A stretch of 64,000 nt of DNA, taken from contig JAOWCC010001589.1 in NCBI GenBank assembly GCA_030867875.1, positions 137,923,745-137,987,744 on the forward strand, written 5' to 3'. The notes beneath the pieces are model-generated. The model worked only from the letters and a program-made list of their open reading frames with translations, made no database searches and was not told the origin of the DNA. Numbering within the stretch: the first letter of the stretch is position 1; each line of letters opens with the position of its first letter. Shown here in pieces: positions 59,201 through 64,000 of the stretch. The DNA comes from Actinernus sp. WN-2022. Its lineage: Eukaryota; Cnidaria; Anthozoa; Actiniaria; Actinernidae. The position numbers and the translations under genes were made by a program.

Positions 59201-62200
59201 CAGTCTGCAAAAGTTACATTTATTTTCTATCAGATTTATTAATGAATAAAATGGCTTCTGTGTTTACCATCAAAATTCCCAAATGCTTGTGTTCTCTCGT
59301 CAAAAAATATAGAACATTTAACATGATAACTAGTGCCCTTCTGCTATGAGCATATTAAGTGTTCTAGGAATAATAATAATTACTGTGTGACTACTGTAAC
59401 CAGGGGTCACACAGACAACAAGAACCAATTGCATTGCAGATTGAAGGCAAAACAGTTATTTGAACCAATCAGACAATAGTATTTCAACTTGCTCGAGTTT
59501 TTATCTGCTAAAAGGCGAATTTGGTAATAATTATGATTTGTTCTCATTTCCCAAGTAGTTGCACAGTAAGAGTTTGAGAGAATTTTGTTCTTTGTTTATA
59601 CTCAATTTTGAAACATTTTGAAATTTAATGAACTGTACATACATGAAAAAAAATGTACATCACCTCCAACAAAACAGTTGTATTTGTATTTAGACACCAA
59701 ACTCAACATTGTATATCAGATTTCAAAGCTTACATAGACTATAGAGCAGATTTCAAAAGCAATGACTTACAGCATGGTTACTGTATGACATGCTGTGACG
59801 TTGAAATGGTTTCCCCAATTAATTTTGTGTTTCTGATCCAATCAAATTAGAGTTAAGGTACAAGTTACATTATGGTTACTGTAAGGCAACGGACTGCCAT
59901 ATTTTTGTCCCACTCATACGGAATCTGCTTTAATAAACCTACATGTACCTCAGTATCCTCTACTTCATCACTTTGCATTCGTTGTGTATAGTGTGTTGTA
60001 CTGCGATCTCGCTTCATCTTACCACCACCTCTTGTAGTGGATACATCAGGAGACAGTGACATTGGTAATGGTGTTGGTGTAAAAGATGATAAGGGCTAAA
60101 AAAAGGAGTAAAAGAGAGATATGCTTGGTGCAGTAACCAAAACTTTGCAGCTCTAGGTACGTTGTACATACTGCAGGGCTTTCAAAACAAGCTGATGGCA
60201 GCCAGAGCTACAGCAGTTACATCGATGTTCATTGTACATCACCAGTCAGGGATGGCGGAGCACCTAACCCTATGTTGACCTCTCACTCTAAAACATTTTG
60301 AAAGTGCTGTATACTGATGTAACAACAACATACAATGTTACTCTACATGTATGCTCTACACCTGAGTAATAAAAGCTAATAATTTATTATAAATCAATCG
60401 TCAAACAAAGAAATGAATGACTGTATGAATAGCTCCTTCTTCTCATTCATTCAACATACCTTTGAAATAGTAGAGGTTATAGACGTTCTGATATACAAAT
60501 AATGAAGAAAAAGAATGTTATTTAAACTTATAAAATTCATGACTAATTCATGACAGTGCTAACCAATCTAAACAGCATTCTACATGTAGTCACATGGATC
60601 AGTAGTTACCCCTATTAGTATTCTGTATCAAATGATACAAATACTAACTAAGCCAATTAGAATGGACCTTTTGCAGGAATGCAATCAATTGACTGCACTG
60701 GGTGGCAAACACATATCAATTCATGTTTAAAAGCAACACTTGTATGAGATTGATAGTGTTACTAGCAAAACCTGTTTGTAAATGCTATTTTCCACCTCCA
60801 ATTGATTGTCGATCATTCTAAATCTGGGTTTTCGAAGATGGCTTGCCATCCAGCATCCATGGCAACACCTTTGCAATAGGGTTCACAAGCTCAATTCATT
60901 TGTTAATGAAATATTATATCAGCACGTGATTGTTTCCTGCAAAGACCTATTCTGTATCAGTTCCAGAATAACTACATGAATGTTTGTGTTAGTATACTGT
61001 ATGAGGTCTCACAACTGCTCGAAGACCTCCCCTACCCTGGGGCTAAATGTCACAGTACAACTCCTGTCTTGCTGCATACAGACTGTCTCACCATTATGCA
61101 CTTATCAGCGGTTTCCCCCAGGGGAAGACCCCTGGGCCGACCAGGGGAATATGTTGGGGAATACAAGGGGATTGAATATAAGTTTTGCCCCTGGGTAGGG
61201 GAAAATGCTTGACTTTGTTTGAAGTTCCAAGACAGGGGAGCTGGAATTCGTTAAGATTGTAATCTCATATGAGATTTTCTGTTAAGGAAAGCGTAACCCA
61301 GGGGAATTTGACTCGTAAGATTCCTCCACCCCTGGGGAAAATCATCAAGTTTGTTCCACCCTTTCTACAATCCCCCTTGTCAGCCAGGGTGTCTGCCCTT
61401 GGGGCAAGCCGCTGATAAGTGCATTATGGGACCGGTTTTTGTGCAAGTAGCACATCTCTGTGATGCAAACTACAGTGCCAAACTCGTATTTTATGCTTTT
61501 CATCCAAATTTCAGAAAATTGTTAAATATTATTCTATTTTCATAAGTATATTGCAATATTCATGTTTGGATTGTATCAGATATACAATTTGGTTGTGGGT
61601 ACTGTAAATAGTACATTATGCTGGTAGCTGTTTGGCTTTACCCGGCAGGATACAGGAATGGACTTTGAACTCTCAGTAAGAAGTTTGATTAATTGAAGAG
61701 CTGTGTGCAAAACGGCTGAAGTGGCTCCTGATCACATTCTAAATTCTCCTTCAATTTCTTTGTTTTCTAAGGGAGAATTTAGAATGTGATCACGAGTCAC
61801 TTAAGCCGTTTTTTCAAACATCCCTTCAATTGGTGGTACATGTAGATCACCCTGGGCCTGGTTGTTAGAAGGGCAAGCGCTACCCCAGGGTTAAATTGCT
61901 AATCCAAGGTTAAACTGTACAGCCTACAATTACAAATTTTGTGTAATCCTATTTACCTAAACATAGATGCAGCACTAGCTTCTTCTGTGGTTCTTTCAGT
62001 CCTATTAGAGGTGGAGGTACCAGCTGTACAACTGGTATCGAATCCAGCCTTAGCTTGTACTCTAGAGATAGTGGCCCTCTGAGGCACAGACAAAGCCTGA
62101 ACTGGTGGAGCACCAAATTGAGCCTAGGAGAGAGAAAATAAAGTAATTTCTCAATCAGTGTTCCTAATATTAAAAGTTATGAAGTTATTTGATTTGGCCT

Positions 62201-62626
62201 GCAATTAGGACAGGGATCAACATTTCAATGACAAGATATTGACAATGTTTTGGTATGTTATTGGATGATACTACCATTTATGTACTGTATGCTAAACTCA
62301 CCTGCTTTTGGTTGTGTGTAATACACCCAAGACCTTTGCAGTGGTAATTATGTGTGGTTTTTTCATGAAACTAATTTTTACTCCCTATGTTTTGATGAGA
62401 CTTCACATGCCAAACATTGCTGCATAACTAGGTAACTAGACATTTTAAACTTAAAAAAAAAAAGACAAAAAAGTTTATGCTAAACGGTTGCTTGCAAAGA
62501 GTAGTACCGGTGTGTGGATTCTAGAGCAAAAGAATGTTATTTAACATAAAAAACTATACAAACCTTTAGTTTTCTTGGTGACCCTACAGCTCTACTGATT
62601 GCAGGAGGTTTCTTTCTTGAACTTTG
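35027..62626 (-). CDS. NUP153: NUP153-like nucleoporin, 14 exons, 5' end outside window
   Basis: FG nucleoporin of the nuclear basket; NUP153 anchors basket parts, binds Ran through zinc fingers and importins through FG repeats. Fourteen exons with consensus splice sites join in phase into 3,312 bp (1,103 residues plus TAG). Order: basic linker with PAISRA and GGGKMKRDRS (residues 1-231), four RanBP2 zinc fingers (about 260-279, 311-330, 370-389, 428-447; each W-x-C-x2-C-x10-C-x2-C with the conserved N), a long FG/FxFG region (about 450-1085) and a basic end KRLIKRGVRRSRR, like the short arginine-rich tail of NUP153. Four fingers and that tail separate it from POM121 and RanBP2. The N-terminal pore-targeting part is not in this window. 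POM121-like is the next best guess but is unlikely. Confidence 0.92.
35341..35568 (-). CDS. NUP153: NUP153-like exon 13
   Basis: 228 bp between TTATTTCAG and G/GTACTT. FG-type motifs include AFGSA, FQFN, FNFSS, FKFGA and AFGG. Phases 1 and 1 agree with both neighbours. Confidence 0.9.
35710..35856. mobile_element. MITE, GGGGCGAGTT ends, intronic
   Basis: Inverted repeats of about 39 bp starting GGGGCGAGTTTGGTTTCGCA, 147 bp in all. A run of G lies just left and a 19-bp minisatellite starts at its right edge. Confidence 0.75.
35857..36256. repeat. 19-bp minisatellite, about 21 copies, NUP153 intron
   Basis: Head-to-tail copies of CTCGTTTCTAAAATCCCTA, almost all identical; one unit near 35970 has CCG for CCC. 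Such uniformity points to recent expansion. It abuts the MITE at 35710-35856. Confidence 0.97.
36665..38204. mobile_element. Outer inverted-repeat element in NUP153 intron
   Basis: CAATTCTGATAAGCTGGGAG and ATAGCATTGACTGTGCATGC at the left match, in reverse complement, 38140-38204 (GCGCATGCGTACAAC side inward, CAATCAGAATTG at the edge). The arms are about 70 bp. It encloses the Mutator-like element at 36896-37931. Confidence 0.65.
36896..37931. mobile_element. Mutator-like element, TGTTTCAC target repeat
   Basis: Inverted repeats of about 70 bp begin AATCTCGTACCCAGACCCCA; the right arm ends GGGTACGAGATT. TGTTTCAC is present at 36887-36894 and 37932-37939, an 8-bp direct repeat. About 1.04 kb, no transposase frame. 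Confidence 0.75.
38804..38930 (-). CDS. NUP153: NUP153-like exon 12
   Basis: 127 bp between TTTCTTCCAG and G/GTAGGC. Encodes PFVFGGG, EESMEADG and an alanine/proline-rich end. A MITE lies only 15 bp upstream of the acceptor. Confidence 0.88.
38946..39524. mobile_element. MITE with 29-bp perfect ends next to exon 12
   Basis: TACCTTATTATAGGAAATTA plus AACAATGCAC-type continuation at the left recurs as a perfect reverse complement at 39496-39524. The interior repeats TTCGCGTTAATTTA several times. If the outer TA is a target duplication, the ends are CCTTATTATAGG. It has no coding region. Confidence 0.85.
39525..41386. other. NUP153 intron, nothing recognised
   Basis: AT-rich intron. One plus-strand open frame at 40559-40798 has mixed composition (see findings), but no supported gene, and no clear inverted-repeat element was seen. 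Confidence 0.5.
41749..42509 (-). CDS. NUP153: NUP153-like exon 11 (large FG exon)
   Basis: 761 bp between TTTATCGCAG and CAG/GTAATA. Encodes 253 residues rich in S, T, A and G with PFAFGS, PFAFGAG, FKFNG, AFGFSA, FSFAP, AFAFSA and GFGFGS. A 243-bp stretch of it is missing from the downstream duplicate. Confidence 0.9.
42691..42871. repeat. G-rich minisatellite, copy B
   Basis: About four units of the array described at 1421-1768. Confidence 0.88.
42916..43916. mobile_element. MITE, CCGTAAAGACC family, complete copy
   Basis: ACCGTACAGACCCGTGTATA at the left and TATACACAGGTCTTTACGGT at the right are inverted repeats of about 28 bp; the element is about 1 kb with no transposase. A second, divergent member is at 45786-46608. 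Confidence 0.8.
43917..44640. other. NUP153 intron, nothing recognised
   Basis: AT-rich with short open frames only. 44270-44480 resembles sequence near 43500-43700 (for example GTTGTCAGTTAATGGG), which suggests an old duplicated repeat. Confidence 0.45.
44641..44718 (-). CDS. NUP153: NUP153-like exon 10
   Basis: 78 bp between TTTTTCAG and GCAG/GTTAGT. Encodes a serine/valine-rich linker (SVPPNVNLLAVGASGASSDS) without FG motifs. Confidence 0.8.
44889..45138. mobile_element. MITE with GGGGCC...TTTTGAGGGG ends and poly-C
   Basis: AGGGGCCAACCATTTGACTT at the left and its near reverse complement at 45110-45138 enclose 250 bp. The inner ends are poly-G (44915-44927) and poly-C (about 45087-45114). 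It makes the proline- and glycine-rich false frames seen here. Confidence 0.85.
45140..45490. mobile_element. Palindromic MITE, copy 1
   Basis: Inverted arms centred near 45345 (ATCTTGGATTTTATGATGTC against GACATTGCAGTGTTGCCC-type sequence in reverse) and GATTTTCCTGTTGATGAAAC against ACAAGAAAATCAGTGCATAT. It matches 57980-58345. Confidence 0.7.
45786..46608. mobile_element. MITE, CCGTAAAAACC relative
   Basis: ACCGTAAAAACCCATAGATA and TCTATGGGTTTTTAC ends with TAAGCTGCACC subterminal sequence, clearly related to 42916-43916. It is about 820 bp and non-coding. Confidence 0.75.
46736..46900 (-). CDS. NUP153: NUP153-like exon 9
   Basis: 165 bp between AATTTCAG and TTG/GTAAGC. Begins AKMPSIASAAAAGFLK and contains GDAAKTAFLKIP. 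Phases fit exons 8 and 10. No FG motif. Confidence 0.82.
46901..47811. other. NUP153 intron, nothing recognised
   Basis: AT-rich, with a short GTAAAGTGTCAGCAAAGTG-type repeat near 47340-47390. No gene or clear transposon end was seen. Confidence 0.45.
47812..47958. mobile_element. Small inverted-repeat MITE
   Basis: GACAATGAGAACCAATCACA at the left mirrors TGTGATTGGCTTTCATTGTC at the right; arms of about 44 bp around a 58-bp centre. Related sequence without a clear second arm lies at 59390-59575. Confidence 0.75.
48438..48529. repeat. 21-bp GC-rich array, left end
   Basis: Four copies of CCGCGGTCACCGCACAAATG plus A. The minus-strand frame with repeated AVICAVT is a product of the array. Confidence 0.95.
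48721..49040. repeat. 118-bp tandem unit, three copies (left)
   Basis: Units start near 48721, 48839 and 48958 with ACAATCTTCTGTTAACTTTC and share ACTCGAGACCGCCGTTCGCG. Confidence 0.9.
49799..50118. repeat. 118-bp tandem unit, three copies (right)
   Basis: Same unit and orientation as 48721-49040, so the two arrays are direct, not inverted, within an otherwise inverted element. Confidence 0.9.
50160..50300. repeat. 21-bp GC-rich array, right end
   Basis: Variant units of TGACCGCGGCGACCTCAAAA type, related to the left array. The CCGCGG core is itself palindromic. Confidence 0.8.
50511..51577 (-). CDS. NUP153: NUP153-like exon 8 (four zinc fingers)
   Basis: 1,067 bp between TTTCATCAG and CAAG/GTACAT. 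It carries all four RanBP2-type fingers: WECETC, WTCETC, WECDIC and WTCDTC, each followed by ten residues and a C-x2-C pair with the conserved N. After these come FxFG repeats (FKFGVDS, FQFGVPA, IQFGINS, LKFGADS, FTFGAPS). In this family the fingers bind Ran-GDP. Confidence 0.95.
51771..52100. mobile_element. TTAA-flanked MITE, CTCTTTCGCTGCTA ends
   Basis: CTCTTTCGCTGC at the left and its near reverse complement GCAGTGAAAGAG at the right bound 330 bp. TTAA lies at both edges (51767-51770 and 52101-52104), as for piggyBac-type insertion. GTCGAGTAAACTCGAC forms a hairpin near 52027. Confidence 0.8.
52105..53500. other. NUP153 intron, nothing recognised
   Basis: AT-rich sequence with CATGACTTTT-type motifs repeated near 52390 and 52750-52820, perhaps an old inverted repeat. 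No gene seen. Confidence 0.45.
53501..54070. repeat. Imperfect tandem repeat, about 250 bp unit
   Basis: TTAATAATTCATGAAGCAAA near 53511 and 53763, followed each time by GATACAGAT-, TTTGATTTTCTCGGCCAAAA- and ACTGAAAACATGACT-type sequence; a partial third unit ends near 54070. Non-coding. Confidence 0.75.
54366..54984. mobile_element. MITE (CCCAGATGTTC ends) carrying a nested element
   Basis: CTGGACCCAGATGTTCATAA at the left pairs with TTAGAACATCTGGGCCC at the right, and GGTGGATAACTTTATCCAGC pairs with its reverse complement. The right arm is split by the insertion at 54508-54961; without it the MITE is about 160 bp. Confidence 0.8.
54508..54961. mobile_element. Non-autonomous hAT-like element, 5-bp target duplication
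   Basis: CAGGGCTCGAAATTAAGGG and, in reverse complement, CAGGGCTCGAAATTGCGCCC bound 454 bp. CACCC occurs at 54503-54507 and again at 54962-54966. GGCGTAATTTTACGCC motifs recur inside. A 5-bp duplication fits the hAT5-type subgroup. Confidence 0.85.
55099..55139 (-). CDS. NUP153: NUP153-like exon 7
   Basis: 41 bp between TGTTTTAG and AAAG/GTACAAG. Encodes VDFSFSHPAPVRK and completes a serine codon with exon 8. Confidence 0.82.
55335..55543 (-). mobile_element. tRNA-derived SINE 1
   Basis: Read on the minus strand the 5' end has a tRNA-like A box (GGTTAGCTCAGTGGTTAAG) and B box (GGGTTCAAACC) in about 80 bases, then an unrelated body ending near AATAAAGTCGCCTTTTGC. The body after the tRNA-like head marks a SINE rather than a tRNA gene. 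Confidence 0.75.
55693..55808. repeat. Palindrome with near-perfect core
   Basis: ATCACTAGTGATTTGGATAT at the centre continues as its own reverse complement; outer arms ACATGCATGAAT and CATTCATGCATGT also pair. About 116 bp. Confidence 0.85.
55809..55979 (-). mobile_element. tRNA-derived SINE 2
   Basis: On the minus strand: TGATAGCGTAGTGGGCAAGAC (A-box region) and ATGGTTCGAGTCGC (B box), then a short body. It belongs to a different tRNA-like family from SINE 1. Confidence 0.65.
56111..56275. mobile_element. Palindromic MITE
   Basis: CACCAGGGAATCCAAACACC and GGTGTTTGGACAACCTGG pair, as do the outer CATATACATGTAAAAAAC and GGTTTTTATATGTTAC. The centre CACTCGGCCGAAGTGG lies near 56185. Non-coding. 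Confidence 0.7.
56276..57034. other. NUP153 intron with weak inverted repeats
   Basis: GTGGTGGATATTTACCCCGC and CAGCTCTGTAAATATCCACC pair at 56786-56822. Otherwise AT-rich with no gene. Confidence 0.45.
57035..57160 (-). CDS. NUP153: NUP153-like exon 6
   Basis: 126 bp (42 residues) between TTGGTTGCAG and AAG/GTAACA. Encodes NNFKFSTPAPK, an FxFS motif typical of the region before the NUP153 zinc fingers. Phase 0 at both ends. Confidence 0.87.
57980..58345. mobile_element. Palindromic MITE, copy 2
   Basis: Same family as 45140-45490: AAAGGGAACCTTGGCTGAAA, CGATTTTCCTGTCCAGAAAT and, mirrored, GACAAGAAAATCAGTCCATA. Its centre is near 58195. 57161-57979 to the left shows nothing else. Confidence 0.7.
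58662..58806. mobile_element. MITE, GTTCGAAGCAAGGG family, copy 2
   Basis: GCCCTGTGCCCAGTTGTTTG and, at the right in reverse complement, AGGGACTGGTTGTTCGAAGC. It is related to 30365-30492. Confidence 0.7.
59085..59204 (-). CDS. NUP153: NUP153-like exon 5
   Basis: 120 bp (40 residues) between ACTTTTGCAG and TTT/GTGAGT. Encodes LPSFSFSASPSS, a LPxFxFS motif seen in NUP153 relatives. Phase 0 at both ends. Confidence 0.88.
59205..59948. other. NUP153 intron, nothing recognised
   Basis: Contains a stretch (59390-59575) similar to the MITE at 47812-47958. No gene. Confidence 0.45.
59949..60095 (-). CDS. NUP153: NUP153-like exon 4
   Basis: 147 bp (49 residues) between TTTTTTTAG and GAG/GTACAT. 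Encodes SFTPTPLPMSLSPDVS, then GGGKMKRDRSTTHYTQRM, a basic motif that I associate with NUP153. Confidence 0.88.
60460..60487 (-). CDS. NUP153: NUP153-like exon 3 (28-bp microexon)
   Basis: 28 bp between TGTATATCAG and AAAG/GTATGT. Encodes TSITSTISK plus one base of the junction codon. Only exact phase matching with exons 2 and 4 supports so short an exon. Confidence 0.7.
60488..61098. other. NUP153 intron, nothing recognised
   Basis: 60690-60945 resembles the reverse of the repeat at 29718-29905 (for example CAGCACGTGATTGTTTCCTG). No gene. Confidence 0.45.
61099..61421. mobile_element. MITE with 7-bp target duplication (CATTATG)
   Basis: CACTTATCAGCGGTTTCCCC at the left and CAAGCCGCTGATAAGTG at the right bound 323 bp. 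CATTATG occurs at 61092-61098 and 61422-61428. Internal GACCCCTGGG-type motifs recur. Open frames inside follow the repeats. Confidence 0.85.
61708..61812. mobile_element. Small hairpin MITE
   Basis: Arms of about 42 bp (AAAACGGCTGAAGTGGCTCC and the mirrored GAGTCACTTAAGCCGTTTT) around a 20-base AT-rich loop. Confidence 0.75.
61852..61945. mobile_element. MITE, GTTCGAAGCAAGGG family, truncated copy 3
   Basis: GGGCCTGGTTGTTAGAAGGG and ACCCCAGGGTTAAATTGC match one half of 58662-58806. It ends 11 bp from the donor of exon 2. Confidence 0.5.
61957..62123 (-). CDS. NUP153: NUP153-like exon 2
   Basis: 167 bp between CTCTCCTAG and TTTAG/GTAAAT. Encodes AQFGAPPVQALSVPQRATIS and a serine/threonine-rich end. 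Phase 2 at the donor fits exon 3. Confidence 0.85.
62564..62626 (-). CDS. NUP153: NUP153-like exon 1 within window
   Basis: 63 bp between TCTGTGCAG and AAG/GTTTGT. Encodes QSSRKKPPAISRAVGSPRKL, basic and proline-rich. It is an internal exon: the start codon and N-terminal part lie beyond the right edge. Confidence 0.82.
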
Positions 62627-62789
62627 CTGCACAGAAAAATAATTGTATACATTATTGTACAATAAGTGATATTCTCCAAGTTCTTTTAGACTGTACCTCT
62701 TTTCCAATTCAGAAATGAAAATGCATATCTAGCCGGCTGGAAATGCGTAACTTGCTGGCTGAAGATGTATAACTACTTTACTTAATATT

Positions 62790-63611
62790 CTTAAACTACA
62801 GTATTGTGCAAAAGTCTTGCAAACACCTTTCGACGAATTTCGGGGCTTTTCGGGGCTTTACGGCGAAAATGAACGAAAATTTTCACGAACCGAAATTTCG
62901 GCGATATTTCGGCAAAAATTCGTTAAGCCCTTTGTTTATTCTCTGCGACATTTTGCAGTGCTCTGCGACATTCTCGTGCGAAATTTTGTTTGATACTCTG
63001 CGAATATTCGCATGAAACTTCGCTCCTTCGAAATTTCGATCCTTCGAAATTTCGATCCTTGCCCGTCAAAGATCAAGTTACCTTTTCCGGCTCACTCGGT
63101 CAATTCGACCAACCCGAGTGTTAACTTTATTCTGACTTTCACTAACTGAACTTTACGGCTCACTTTCGAACGGTACAGGAGGATAACTGTAGAGTTTACT
63201 TCAGTTCAGTCAGTATAATCAGGCTAAGAATGGCTCCGCTAAGAATAGAAATCCGATTTTGAATCGAAGGCCCGGAAGGGTAATAAACGAAAGGAATGCG
63301 TTACTATAAATCGCGCGCACGTCCCAACTTCGGAAGTGTTCAATGTTGTAAACGTTATCTGTATATCCACAATAATATTCAGATCCTTCAGCCTTCCAGA
63401 TCTTTGTAAAAGTCGTTGCATAAAGTTTTCAAGTAAATTCGGACCATGCAGTTATCGAAATATCGTGAGCCGTAAAATAAACAAAACGATGGCTGCTCGC
63501 TTTAAGTTCCCAGACCGGCGGTGCGTGGCCCGCTTTAAAGCTAGACTCACTCGCTGAGCGCAAAGCATAACACCAAATAAACTTTTGCTTCAGTGTAGTT
63601 TCACATTTAAA
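62790..63611. mobile_element. Relative of the 2-kb modular element, inverted and partial
   Basis: GTATTGTGCAAAAGTCTTGC and GACGAATTTCG-type sequence match, in reverse complement, 49660-49760, while CATAACACCAAATAAACTTT plus TGCTTCAGTGTAG at 63566-63600 matches 49035-49070. I could not find its terminal repeats. CGAAATTTCGATCCTT is tandem near 63025-63060. Confidence 0.6.
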
Positions 63612-64000
63612 GTGCCTATAACCCCCCCAAATTTTTTTTTTTAATTGAAACTTTAAACCATTATTTAGAACTTAAGGCAAAAATAGGAGGCTAAAACTCA
63701 ACAGTATTTTTTTTACGCCATTTCAAAGTTGAGAACCAGAACATGTGGCCGTCAGTTTTCAATTCCCTTTGGGAGCCTGGAGACCAGTGGCCTGTGACGT
63801 GTATGTAGTCAGGCGTTCGTTCAATCCCATACAAACGTCTCTTATTTCTGCGACTCTTGCAAGCTCACCACATGATAAATATCCAATGAAATATCACCAA
63901 AGTTGGTAAATTTACTAATTTCGTTGTGCTCTTTCTTGTAATGGAGTTTATTTCCTATTGATTAGACTATAATAGGACGTTTTTCCTTTTTGAATTCTTT
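63612..64000. other. Unresolved repeat-like end of window
   Basis: AGTGCCTATAACCCCCCCAA followed by a poly-T run looks like the end of another interspersed element that continues beyond the window. No exon seen. Confidence 0.4.

Overview
The window reads as metazoan nuclear DNA: GT-AG introns, RanBP2-type zinc fingers, FG nucleoporin exons, PIF/Harbinger, LINE, Polinton, hAT-like and tRNA-SINE remains. AT-richness, many copies of the palindrome TACATGTA and the mix of elements suggest a cnidarian, probably an anthozoan such as a coral. That taxonomic call is inference; nothing here proves the species.

Host gene. The only host gene I can support is a NUP153-like nuclear pore gene on the minus strand. 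Fourteen coding exons (62626 down to 35027) join in phase without a stop to give 1,103 residues: a basic N-terminal stretch, four RanBP2-type zinc fingers in one large exon, many FG repeats and a short arginine/lysine-rich C-terminus ending in a TAG stop. More 5' exons must lie beyond the right edge. Its introns are packed with MITEs, SINEs and minisatellites.

Duplication. About 2.1 kb around the large FG exon (41387-43472) is repeated at 63-2379, some 33 kb beyond the 3' end of the gene. The copied exon keeps its splice sites and reading frame but lacks 81 codons.

Mobile-element region (about 2.4-34 kb). From left to right: a MITE; a LINE endonuclease fragment; a near-complete PIF/Harbinger transposon (5381-9438) with 26-bp terminal repeats, a DDE transposase and a divergent Myb/SANT-like gene whose two exons join cleanly; a hAT-like non-autonomous element with a 6-bp target duplication; a LINE body broken by a hairpin and other insertions; an unidentified open exon-like stretch; a Mutator-like MITE; long inverted repeats; and a decayed Polinton/Maverick (about 20.44-27.87 kb) with protein-primed DNA polymerase B, integrase, packaging ATPase and a cluster of small probable membrane proteins. 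No capsid or protease gene is seen. Minisatellites and several palindromic MITEs follow up to the 3' end of NUP153.

How the parts relate. The Harbinger transposase and Myb-like protein would act together in one transposition system. The Polinton genes belong to one virus-like element that now carries several frameshifts and stops. The rest are non-autonomous repeats whose movement depended on transposases encoded elsewhere. All coordinates, repeats, motifs and splice joins were read by eye from the sequence; family names rest on general knowledge and no database search was possible.
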